Below, in pieces: positions 8,848 to 15,536 of a DNA stretch of 25,173 nt; position 1 is the stretch's first letter; the number at the start of each line of letters is the position of its first letter. The stretch covers positions 1 to 25,173 of the forward strand of contig JBIOYR010000073.1 in NCBI GenBank assembly GCA_044870245.1, read 5' to 3'. The notes under the pieces were generated by a model. The model was not told where the DNA came from. It worked only from the letters and a program-made list of their open reading frames with translations, and did not search any database. Source of the DNA: DATAFF01 sp044870245. Its GTDB lineage: Bacteria; Pseudomonadota; Alphaproteobacteria; Rhizobiales; Aestuariivirgaceae. A program made the translations under genes and the position numbers.

Positions 8848-8881
8848 GGCAGTAGGCATTAGCCCACTGCCTACTGCCTTC
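8848..8881. repeat. Inverted heptamer array, copy 3 (directly after the TPM-protein stop codon)
   Basis: This is the cleanest copy. GGCAGTAGGCA at 8848-8858 and its exact complement TGCCTACTGCC at 8868-8878 form an 11-bp stem around a 9-base loop. The last unit (8875-8881) abuts the stop codon 8882-8884 of the upstream gene. On the other side it touches the presumed -35 region of gdh. It is positioned to end or protect the long sdh-to-TPM transcript just before gdh starts (inference). Confidence 0.85.
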
Positions 8882-9520
8882 TTAAGGCGGCCAGACCGGC
8901 AGCACGATCAAATGGTCCGGCAGCTCGTCCGGATTGTCGTTGCCAGGCGGGAAATGCTGCGCGAGGATCGCTCCGGCGGCACCGATGGCGCCGGCAAGAC
9001 CTGCGATTCCCCGGCCTGCCCGGATTTCCCCGAGCAGCCGCTCGATGATGTCCCCCCACCTCTCGGCGGGAATCTTGGCGGCAACCGCGGTGTCGGCGAT
9101 GATCTCGCAATAGCGCTCGGCCACCGCGACGAAGATCAGGACGCCGGTGCGTCCCGCCGTGGTGTGGAGCTCCTGGGCCAGGAACTGCTCGCGGGCGCAA
9201 CGGCGCGCATGCTTGTGGCGCAGGGATCTCGGCGTCACCGCCAGCCTGACCGGCCACAACCCCAAAATCAACGCCAGCACTGCGAATGTGGCAACCGCGA
9301 TGGCGTAGATGGTGACCGGACTCAGCCAGAAGAATGCATAGAGCACCGGTGGCACCGCCATCGCGATCATCGCGGCCCAGGCGAGCGGCACGAAAGCATA
9401 GTCGTCGCAGCGCGGTGCTATGACGACGACGATCTCGCCCGCCGTATCGCGCTCGGCCTCGGCAATCGCCTGGGCGATCCGGCTCCGCGCCTCTTCCGTT
9501 GCGAGATCGTTCGCCGTCAT
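8882..9520 (-). CDS. TPM-domain membrane protein (second of two)
   Basis: This 212-residue protein has an N-terminal acidic helix (MTANDLATEEARSRIAQAI) and a GEIVVVIAPRCDDY strand. Two adjacent hydrophobic segments follow (about residues 45-65 and 70-95), and then the second part of a TPM (YgcG/Psb32-like) fold with TAGRTGVLIFVAVAERYCEIIAD and a WGDIIERLL helix. The membrane hairpin therefore interrupts the TPM domain, an arrangement known in the short cytoplasmic-facing TPM proteins that accompany LemA. ATG 9518-9520 is chosen because it sits 4 bases after the stop codon of the preceding TPM gene; upstream in-frame sequence only translates that gene's glycine tail out of frame. It is the last gene of the block. 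Molecular role is unknown; relatives are linked to envelope or photosystem maintenance. Confidence 0.75.
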   Translation of the reverse strand: MTANDLATEEARSRIAQAIAEAERDTAGEIVVVIAPRCDDYAFVPLAWAAMIAMAVPPVLYAFFWLSPVTIYAIAVATFAVLALILGLWPVRLAVTPRSLRHKHARRCAREQFLAQELHTTAGRTGVLIFVAVAERYCEIIADTAVAAKIPAERWGDIIERLLGEIRAGRGIAGLAGAIGAAGAILAQHFPPGNDNPDELPDHLIVLPVWPP

Positions 9521-9524
9521 CGCT

Positions 9525-10298
9525 CTACCAGCTTCCCGAGGCGCCGCCGCCGCCCGAGCTGCCGCCGCCTCCGCCATAGCCGCCACCACCGCCAAAGCCG
9601 CCTCCGCCCGACCAGCCGCCGCCACTCGGCCAGCCGCCAACCCAGCCGCCGCCATAGCCGCGCCGCAGCCGGCGACCGGGGACGAGTGCGGCGCGGCCCC
9701 GCATGATCTGGATGAAGATCAGGAGGATGATGAACCAGAAGAAGATGGTGAACCAGAACTCGAAGGGATCGCTCTCGGGCGCAAGCTGGGTCTCGAGCTT
9801 GCGTCCCTCGCCAGCCAGCACTTTCTGGATGTCGGCAATGCCGGCCCGGATGCCGCCCGCAAAGTCGCCGTTCTTGAACCGCGGCGTGATGGCGTTCTCG
9901 ATGATGATCCGCGACAGCGCATCGGTCATCACGCCCTCGACGCCATAGCCGGTCTCGATCGACACCTTCCGCTCCTTGGGCGCCACCAGCAGCAAGACGC
10001 CGTCATCGCGCTTGGCATCGCCGAGCTTCCAGTGACGGAACAGGCGGTTCCCATAGTCGCGGATGTCGTTACCCTCGAGCGACGGCACGATCGCCACCAC
10101 CAGCTGATAGCCTGAGCTCTGCTGATAGGCCCTGAGCGACCGGTCGAATTCCTCCCGCGCCGCCGGCGACAGCAGCTCCGCCGCATCGACGAGCGGTCCT
10201 GTCAGGGGAGGAAACTTTGGTTCCTGCGCCGCACCGGAGGCTGCAAGCAGAATGAGCCCCAGGAGGGCCGCGAGAACGACCGCCAGGCTGTTGCGCAT
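9525..10298 (-). CDS. TPM-domain secreted/membrane protein with glycine-rich tail (YgcG-like)
   Basis: This is a 257-residue protein. A signal peptide (MRNSLAVVLAALLGLILLAASGAAQE) is followed by a periplasmic TPM domain (LVDAAELLSPAAREEF, VVAIVPSLEGNDIRDYGNRLF, DDGVLLLVAPKERKVSIETGYGVEG). A transmembrane segment lies near 170-190 (FWFTIFFWFIILLIFIQIM). The C-terminal tail is rich in glycine and ends SGGGGASGSW. This matches the YgcG/DUF477 layout. The start is the ATG that shares one base with the LemA stop codon (TGATG, 10296-10300); the frame upstream of it is only the LemA tail read in another frame. It sits directly after lemA, the usual partner. The function is not established; a role in envelope integrity has been proposed for such pairs. 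Confidence 0.85.
   Translation of the reverse strand: MRNSLAVVLAALLGLILLAASGAAQEPKFPPLTGPLVDAAELLSPAAREEFDRSLRAYQQSSGYQLVVAIVPSLEGNDIRDYGNRLFRHWKLGDAKRDDGVLLLVAPKERKVSIETGYGVEGVMTDALSRIIIENAITPRFKNGDFAGGIRAGIADIQKVLAGEGRKLETQLAPESDPFEFWFTIFFWFIILLIFIQIMRGRAALVPGRRLRRGYGGGWVGGWPSGGGWSGGGGFGGGGGYGGGGGSSGGGGASGSW
9528..9656 (-). repeat. Glycine-rich low-complexity coding tract
   Basis: The last 43 codons of the YgcG-like gene are mostly GGC/GGT/GGA glycine codons, interrupted by Trp, Tyr, Phe and Ser. The aromatic spacing (one every 4-6 residues) is typical of YgcG tails. Slippage could change its length between strains. Confidence 0.7.
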
Positions 10299-11035
10299 CA
10301 CTGTGCCGGTTGAGGTGCCGTGGGTGCCGGTGCGGGTGCCGGTGTTGTCGGAGCTGGCGCCGGCGCCGGTGCGGTCGGAGTCGGAGCGGGTGCCGGTGCA
10401 GGCGCCGGAGCCGGAGCCGCCGGTTTGTTGAAGTCGACCTTGGGAACCTCGATCGCCTCCTCCTTGATGGTGAAGGTCTGTGCCGGCTTGGCGTCGGGAT
10501 AGAGGAACGATGCCCACCACCGGCCGGGTATGGTCCTGAGCTCCGTATTGTAGACCCGCACCGCATCGATATAGTCGCGGCGCGCCACCGAGATCCGGTT
10601 CTCCGTGCCTTCGAGCTGCGACTGCAGCGCCAGGAAGTTCTGATTGGACTTGAGATCCGGATAGTTCTCGACCACCGCCAGGAGCCGCGCCAGCGACGAC
10701 GACAATTGCGCCTGGTTTTCCTGGAATTTCTGGAAAGCTTCCGGATTGGTCGTCACATCGGCCGGGATCTGCATCTGCGTCGCCTTGGCGCGCGCCTCGA
10801 CCACCGAGGTCAGCACATCCTTCTCCTGGGCGGCATAGCCCTTCACCGTCTCGACCAGATTGGGAATGAGATCAGCCCGCCGCTGATACTGGTTGAGGAC
10901 GTCGCTCCAGCCCGCCTTCACCTTCTCCTCATAGGTCGGGATGTTGTTGATGCCGCATCCGGTAAGCAGCAGCAGCAGTGCGAGAGCCAGTTGCGGCACA
11001 AGGAGCCGCGCTGCGGCGACGAGCGATCGAGCCAT
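10298..11035 (-). CDS. lemA: LemA family lipoprotein with Ala-Pro tail
   Basis: This is a 245-residue LemA-family protein. The N-terminus has a basic/hydrophobic stretch ending in a lipobox-like LLLTGC near residue 27, suggesting a membrane-anchored lipoprotein. The LemA coiled-coil core follows, with WSDVLNQYQRRADLIPNLVETVKGYA, then YPDLKSNQNFLALQSQLEGTENRI and VARRDYIDAVRVYNTELRTIPG. These blocks are highly conserved in the family. The last 41 residues are an Ala-Pro repeat, which is unusual for LemA and could span or extend into the periplasm. ATG 11033-11035 is chosen over an in-frame TTG two codons earlier because GGAAAGG stands 8 bases before it. The downstream TPM gene overlaps by one base. 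The biochemical function of LemA is unknown; it is often paired with TPM proteins. Confidence 0.9.
   Translation of the reverse strand: MARSLVAAARLLVPQLALALLLLLTGCGINNIPTYEEKVKAGWSDVLNQYQRRADLIPNLVETVKGYAAQEKDVLTSVVEARAKATQMQIPADVTTNPEAFQKFQENQAQLSSSLARLLAVVENYPDLKSNQNFLALQSQLEGTENRISVARRDYIDAVRVYNTELRTIPGRWWASFLYPDAKPAQTFTIKEEAIEVPKVDFNKPAAPAPAPAPAPAPTPTAPAPAPAPTTPAPAPAPTAPQPAQ
10301..10423 (-). repeat. Ala-Pro low-complexity coding tract in lemA
   Basis: Forty-one codons alternate alanine and proline, with a few Thr and Gln. The DNA is an imperfect hexamer tandem (near GGTGCC/GGCACC). It should form an extended rigid rod and is a likely site of length variation. Confidence 0.75.
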
Positions 11036-11043
11036 TGTCAAAG

Positions 11044-11070
11044 CCTTTCCGGATTATGATCCTGCTCTAA
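11044..11070 (-). repeat. Degenerate copy of a dispersed TAGAGCATGATCCGGAAA-type repeat
   Basis: Read on the minus strand, the segment begins TTAGAGCAGGATC and ends ATCCGGAAAGG. From memory this resembles a very common intergenic repeat of Rhizobiales genomes whose core is TAGAGCATGATC followed by CGGAAA. Here its TAG is the stop codon of the lipoprotein gene, and its GGAAAGG end is the best ribosome-binding site for lemA. It fills the gap between the two genes. Confidence 0.5.
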
Positions 11071-11534
11071 GGTTTCTTGGTGATGTCGTTCTCGGGATTG
11101 GGCATATAGCCCGGCCCGACCACCAGCGGCTTGTCGGGAATTGCCGACTGGTCGGCCGTGCTGCGGAAGTTTCGGCTCAGGCTGGCGAGCACCGTCCCCT
11201 GCGGCTTGTCCAGGAGCCGCATCTCCACCCGGTAATCCTTCTCCTTCTGGACGCCCTTGAGCGGCGGGGTGCGGAACATGTACTGCAGCTGGCCGCTGCG
11301 CGCCGGCGTATCGACGACGATCTCTGGCCCGCCGGCCGGATCCTCGAAGCGCGCCTCGATGACCGAGCCCTCCGGCAGCTTCCGCTCAGGCTTGGCGACG
11401 AAGCCGTAATACATCTCGCCGATCCGGTAGTTGACCACGAAGCCACCCCCGGCAAAGCTGAGATACGGGCCCTTTTCCTCACCGCAGCCGACGAGCAGGA
11501 TCAGGGCAAGAAGGACTGGAAACACGCGCAGCAT
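11067..11534 (-). CDS. Conserved small lipoprotein of unknown function
   Basis: This 155-residue predicted lipoprotein has a signal peptide MLRVFPVLLALILLVGC, with the lipobox cysteine at residue 17, followed by a short acidic linker. The mature part is probably all-beta: alternating hydrophobic segments (GGGFVVNYRIGEMYYGFV, GSVIEARFEDPAGGPEIVVD, LQYMFRTPPLKGV, DYRVEMRLLD) and a charged, proline-rich C-terminus. I do not recognise a named domain. The start is ATG 11532-11534, 5 bases after the livH stop codon, with AGG of ACAGGT about 9 bases before it (weak). Tight spacing to livH upstream and lemA downstream puts it in the same transcript. It could be an outer-membrane or periplasmic partner of the LemA/TPM proteins; that is inference. 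Confidence 0.75.
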   Translation of the reverse strand: MLRVFPVLLALILLVGCGEEKGPYLSFAGGGFVVNYRIGEMYYGFVAKPERKLPEGSVIEARFEDPAGGPEIVVDTPARSGQLQYMFRTPPLKGVQKEKDYRVEMRLLDKPQGTVLASLSRNFRSTADQSAIPDKPLVVGPGYMPNPENDITKKP

Positions 11535-11539
11535 GACAT

Positions 11540-12469
11540 TTACCTGTCGTGGTCCGACCGGAGCGGGACGCCGAGCAGCCCTTCCGGCTTCAGGAGAAAG
11601 ATCAACACCACCGCCGCAAAAACTGCAACGTCGCGATAGCCGATCGAGAAAAAGGTCGACCAGGCGGTCTCGAACCCGGCCAGTACGAAACCGCCGAGAA
11701 TGGCGCCGCCGATCGTCCCCGATCCGCCGATCACCGTGGCGAACAGCGCCTTGAGGCCGAGCACCAGCCCCATATAGAAGCTGACCCCGCCATAATAGAC
11801 GGCGACGATGAACCCCGCGACCCCGGCAAAGGCCGAGGAGGTCGCGACCGTCAACGCGATGGTCCGCGCCGTGTCGACGCCGCACAGCTCGGCCAGCCGC
11901 CGGTCCTCCGACACCGCCCGCCAGGTTCGCCCGACCGCGGTGCGCTCGAGACCGATCAGCAGACCCGCCGACAGCACCAGCGTCAGGGCGAGCACCACGA
12001 TCTGCATCACCGTGATCTGGACCGCGAACCCGCCGATATCCGCCGTCGCCGCCCGATCCTGGAATACCGGCGGCAGCCACTGCTCGCGCCCGCCGGACTG
12101 GATCCGCAAGGTCTCCGACACGACGATCCCGACGCCGACCGAGGCGATCATCAGCGCCTGGCTGCGCGCCCCGATCAGCGAGGCAAAGGCGATCCGGTGG
12201 GCGGCAATGCCGAGCAGCGCCGTCCCGAACACCGCCACCAGGAAGGCGAGCACCAGCGCGCTCGCGTCGAACACGCCGAATCCGGCTCCGAACAGCACTG
12301 CGACGATGGCGTAGAACGCGCCGAACGTCATGAAATCGCCAAACGACAGGATGACCCGGTTGGTGATCGCATGAACCAGCGCATAGGCGACCGCCAGCAG
12401 GCTGTAGAACGAGCCGACGATCAGTCCGTTGAGAACCTGCTGGGCGAGATATCCGCCGGAGAACTGCAT
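11540..12469 (-). CDS. Branched-chain amino-acid type ABC transporter permease (LivH family)
   Basis: This 309-residue integral membrane protein has about eight hydrophobic segments and LivH hallmarks. These are an N-terminal GLIVGSFYSLLAVAYALV, then FGDFMTFGAFYAI, an EAA-like loop in YMGLVLGLKALFATVIGG followed by GTIGGAILGGFVLAGFE, and a short end. The family moves branched-chain amino acids, urea, amides or similar substrates across the inner membrane. Such a permease normally works with LivM, two ATPases (LivG, LivF) and a periplasmic binding protein. None of these is adjacent: sdhB lies 19 bases upstream and a lipoprotein gene 5 bases downstream. The ATG at 12467-12469 has only a weak ribosome-binding site, so translation may depend on coupling to sdhB. 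The substrate cannot be inferred. Confidence 0.85.
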   Translation of the reverse strand: MQFSGGYLAQQVLNGLIVGSFYSLLAVAYALVHAITNRVILSFGDFMTFGAFYAIVAVLFGAGFGVFDASALVLAFLVAVFGTALLGIAAHRIAFASLIGARSQALMIASVGVGIVVSETLRIQSGGREQWLPPVFQDRAATADIGGFAVQITVMQIVVLALTLVLSAGLLIGLERTAVGRTWRAVSEDRRLAELCGVDTARTIALTVATSSAFAGVAGFIVAVYYGGVSFYMGLVLGLKALFATVIGGSGTIGGAILGGFVLAGFETAWSTFFSIGYRDVAVFAAVVLIFLLKPEGLLGVPLRSDHDR

Positions 12470-12488
12470 GCGGAATGCGCTCGTGACG

Positions 12489-13265
12489 TCACATCTGCCG
12501 CGTCAGCATCAGCTTCTTGATCTCGGCAATGGCCTTTGCCGGATTGAGCCCCTTGGGACATGCTTTGGTGCAATTGAGGATGGTATGGCAGCGATAGAGC
12601 CGGAACGGGTCCTCGAGCCCGTCGAGTCGCTCTCCGGCCGATTCATCGCGCGAATCGATCAGCCAGCGATAGGCCTGAATCAGTGCCGCCGGCCCGAGAT
12701 AGCGCTCGCCGTTCCACCAATAGGACGGGCATGAGGTCGAGCAGCAGGCGCACAGGATGCATTCATAATAGCCGTCGAGCTTGGCGCGATCCTCGCGCGA
12801 CTGCAGCCGTTCCGTCGGCGGCGGCGGGGTCAGCGGCTTGAGCCACGGCTCGATCGCCTGCAGCTGCGCGAAGAAGATGCTGAGATCGGGCACCAGGTCC
12901 TTGATGACATGCATATGCGGCAGCGGGTAGATCCTGACAGTACCCTTGATGTCCTCGATCGCCCGCGTGCAGGCCAGCGTGTTGGTGCCGTCGATATTCA
13001 TCGCGCAGGAACCGCAAATCCCCTCGCGGCACGAACGCCGGAAGGTCAGCGTCGAGTCGACCTCGTTCTTGATCTTGATCAGCGCGTCGAGCACCATCGG
13101 CCCGCAATCGTCGAGATCGATGAAATAGCTGTCGAGCCGCGGATTGGCGCTGTCTTCCGGATCGTAGCGATAGATCCGGAATTCTCGCAAGCGCCCGCTG
13201 GTCGGCTTCGGCCAGCTCTTGCCGGCAACCACCCGGGAAGTCTTCGGCAGTGTCAGCTGAACCAT
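12489..13265 (-). CDS. sdhB: Succinate dehydrogenase iron-sulfur subunit
   Basis: This is the 258-residue electron-transfer subunit of complex II, passing electrons from SdhA flavin to quinone at the inner membrane. The plant-type [2Fe-2S] ligands are C79, C84, C87 and C99 (CREGICGSCAMN). The ferredoxin-type [4Fe-4S] and [3Fe-4S] ligands are in CILCACCSTSCP (169-180) and CHTILNCTKACPKG (226-239). All expected cysteines are present. Length is normal for alphaproteobacteria. The ATG at 13263-13265 follows the sdhA stop by 18 bases and has AGGA about 9 bases upstream. It is last in the sdhCDAB order and is followed after 19 bases by the livH-type gene. Confidence 0.97.
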   Translation of the reverse strand: MVQLTLPKTSRVVAGKSWPKPTSGRLREFRIYRYDPEDSANPRLDSYFIDLDDCGPMVLDALIKIKNEVDSTLTFRRSCREGICGSCAMNIDGTNTLACTRAIEDIKGTVRIYPLPHMHVIKDLVPDLSIFFAQLQAIEPWLKPLTPPPPTERLQSREDRAKLDGYYECILCACCSTSCPSYWWNGERYLGPAALIQAYRWLIDSRDESAGERLDGLEDPFRLYRCHTILNCTKACPKGLNPAKAIAEIKKLMLTRQM

Positions 13266-13283
13266 CGGATTGCGTCCTGCCGT

Positions 13284-15149
13284 TCAATAGACCCGCGCCT
13301 TGGGCGCGATATATTCGATATCGTTGGTGAGCGTGTAGGCATGCACCGGCCGGTAGCCCAGCCGGACCTCGCGCCGCGAGGTGTCGGCGAAGGACAGCGT
13401 GTGCTTCATCCAGTCGACATCGTCGCGCAGCGGATAGTCCTCGCGCGCATGGGCGCCACGGCTCTCGGTCCGCGCCAGAGCGCCGCGAATCGTCACCGCC
13501 GCCTGGGCGATCAGATTGTCCCATTCGAGCGTCTCGATCAGATCGGAGTTCCAGATCATCGACCGGTCGCTGACCCGGATGTCCTCCATGCCGGCCCAGA
13601 TCTCGCCGATCTTGCGGTCGCCTTCCTTCAGCACCTCGCCGGTGCGGAACACCGCGCAGTAATCCTGCATCGTCAACTGCATCGCGAGCCTGAGCTCCGC
13701 CGTCGGCGTCGAGCCGCGGGCATGGCGGAAGCGGTCGAGACGCGCCACCGCCGCCTCGCCGGCATTGCGCGGCAGATCGGGGTGAAGCGCACCGCGCTCG
13801 ATCGTCTCGGCACATTTGATGGCGCACGCCCGCCCGAACACGATGAGATCGGTCAGCGAGTTGGAGCCGAGCCGGTTGGCGCCATGAACCGAGGCGCAGG
13901 CGGTCTCGCCGCAGGCCAGCAGGCCCTGCACGATGGCATCGGCATCGCCGCGCCGCGGATTGACCGCCTCGCCCATATGGTTGGTGGGGATGCCGCCCAT
14001 ATTGTAATGCACCGTCGGCAGCACCGGGATCGGCTGGCGGGTGACATCGACGCCGGCGAAGATCCTTGCCGATTCCGAGATGCCCGGCAGCCGCTCCGCC
14101 AGGAGCTCGGCACCGATATGATCGAGATGAAGGTAGAGATGGTCCTTGCGCGGCCCGACGCCACGGCCTTCGCGCAGCTCGATCGTCATCGCCCGCGATA
14201 CGATATCGCGCGAAGCCAGGTCCTTCGCCGTCGGCGCATAGCGCTCCATGAAGCGCTCGCCTTCCGCATTGACCAGATAACCCCCTTCACCCCTCGCGCC
14301 CTCGGTGATCAGGCAGCCGACGCCATAGATCCCGGTCGGATGGAACTGCACGAATTCCATGTCGGACAGCGGCAGCCCGGCCCGCAGCACCATCGCATTG
14401 CCGTCGCCCGTGCAGGTATGGGCCGAAGTGCAGGAGAAATAGGTCCGGCCATAACCTCCGGTCGCCAGGATCGTCTTGTGGGCGCGGAAACGGTGCAGCG
14501 TCCCGTCCTCGATATTGAGGGCAATGACGCCGCGGCACGCCCCGTCGGCATCCATGATCAGGTCGAGGGCAAAATACTCGACATGGAACTCCGCCTTGTG
14601 CTTGACCGACTGGCCATAGAGCGTGTGCAGCATGGCATGGCCGGTGCGGTCGGCGGCGGCGCAGGTGCGCTGCGCCTGGCCCTTGCCGTAATGGGTCGTC
14701 ATCCCGCCGAACGCCCGCTGATAGATCTTGCCTTCCTCGGTGCGCGAGAACGGCACCCCCCAATGCTCGAGCTCATAGACCGCGCCCGGCGCCTCGCGGC
14801 AGAGATATTCGATCGAGTCCTGGTCGCCCAGCCAGTCGGTCCCCTTGACCGTGTCGTACATGTGCCAGCGCCAATTGTCCTCGCCCATATTGCCGAGCGC
14901 GGCCGCGATGCCGCCCTGCGCCGCCACCGTGTGGCTGCGCGTCGGGAACACCTTGGTGATGCAGGCCGTCTTGAGACCGGCGACGGCGCAGCCGACCACC
15001 GCCCGCAAGCCTGCCCCGCCGGCCCCGACCACCACCACGTCATAAGCATGGTCCTCGATCGGATAGACCCGGCCATTGATGGCGAAGCTGCGGGCCGGGC
15101 CGAGGCTGCCGTCACCGGAATGCGATCCGTCCATGGTTGTGTCCGCCAT
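13284..15149 (-). CDS. sdhA: Succinate dehydrogenase flavoprotein subunit
   Basis: This is the 621-residue catalytic subunit of complex II, oxidising succinate to fumarate. The FAD dinucleotide motif VVVGAGGAGLRA is at 39-50. The histidine that carries covalent FAD is H73 in RSHTVAAQGG. Substrate-site blocks include HYNMGGIPTNHMGE, HGANRLGSNSLTDLIVFGRACA and a C-terminal REDYPLRDDVDWMKHTL. The first 35 residues (MADTTMDGSHSGDGSLGPAR onward) are longer and less conserved than usual, but the start is supported by GGAGC 7 bases before ATG 15147-15149. It begins 3 bases after the sdhD stop, so the two are probably coupled. Nothing is missing or broken. Confidence 0.97.
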   Translation of the reverse strand: MADTTMDGSHSGDGSLGPARSFAINGRVYPIEDHAYDVVVVGAGGAGLRAVVGCAVAGLKTACITKVFPTRSHTVAAQGGIAAALGNMGEDNWRWHMYDTVKGTDWLGDQDSIEYLCREAPGAVYELEHWGVPFSRTEEGKIYQRAFGGMTTHYGKGQAQRTCAAADRTGHAMLHTLYGQSVKHKAEFHVEYFALDLIMDADGACRGVIALNIEDGTLHRFRAHKTILATGGYGRTYFSCTSAHTCTGDGNAMVLRAGLPLSDMEFVQFHPTGIYGVGCLITEGARGEGGYLVNAEGERFMERYAPTAKDLASRDIVSRAMTIELREGRGVGPRKDHLYLHLDHIGAELLAERLPGISESARIFAGVDVTRQPIPVLPTVHYNMGGIPTNHMGEAVNPRRGDADAIVQGLLACGETACASVHGANRLGSNSLTDLIVFGRACAIKCAETIERGALHPDLPRNAGEAAVARLDRFRHARGSTPTAELRLAMQLTMQDYCAVFRTGEVLKEGDRKIGEIWAGMEDIRVSDRSMIWNSDLIETLEWDNLIAQAAVTIRGALARTESRGAHAREDYPLRDDVDWMKHTLSFADTSRREVRLGYRPVHAYTLTNDIEYIAPKARVY

Positions 15150-15152
15150 GTC

Positions 15153-15536
15153 TCAAGCTCCGAACCAGATGGCAATCACTGCCGCCACGCCCGCCACCGC
15201 CACGGCGATGCAGAACAGGTTGTTGGCGAGGAGGCAGACAAGCAGCGTCAGCTTGCCATGCACATAGTCCTCGAGGATCACCTGCATGCCGAGCTGCATG
15301 TGACGCACGATGGTGATGATCGCCAATATCAGCAGCACCGCCACGACCGGATGGCCGATCGCCGCGACCACCGCCTGATGACCGCCGCCCGCCGTCGCCA
15401 GGATGAAGCCGATGAGGAAGAGAACGAGCGGAACGGCGGCAATCGCCGTCACCCGCTCCATCCACCAATGATGCACCCCGGACTTGGCCGAGCCGAGCCC
15501 GACCACCCGGCCAAGCGGCGTGCGAAAGCTGGTCAT
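15153..15536 (-). CDS. sdhD: Succinate dehydrogenase membrane anchor subunit
   Basis: This 127-residue protein has three transmembrane helices (about 27-50, 57-80 and 95-125). The N-terminal GSAKSGVHHWWMERVTAIA block and RHMQLGMQVILEDYVHG, carrying the likely heme-ligand histidine and the D-Y pair near the quinone site, are typical of SdhD. With SdhC it anchors the SdhAB dimer and holds the quinone site. ATG 15534-15536 shares an ATGA overlap with the sdhC stop. In-frame sequence further upstream (to 15800) is only sdhC in another frame and was not used. Confidence 0.92.
   Translation of the reverse strand: MTSFRTPLGRVVGLGSAKSGVHHWWMERVTAIAAVPLVLFLIGFILATAGGGHQAVVAAIGHPVVAVLLILAIITIVRHMQLGMQVILEDYVHGKLTLLVCLLANNLFCIAVAVAGVAAVIAIWFGA

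Noticed and set aside
11500..11539. Alternative ATG in TAAATG at the end of livH
   Set aside because: It gives only about a dozen codons in another frame; the lipoprotein ATG 6 bases on leads a proper signal peptide.
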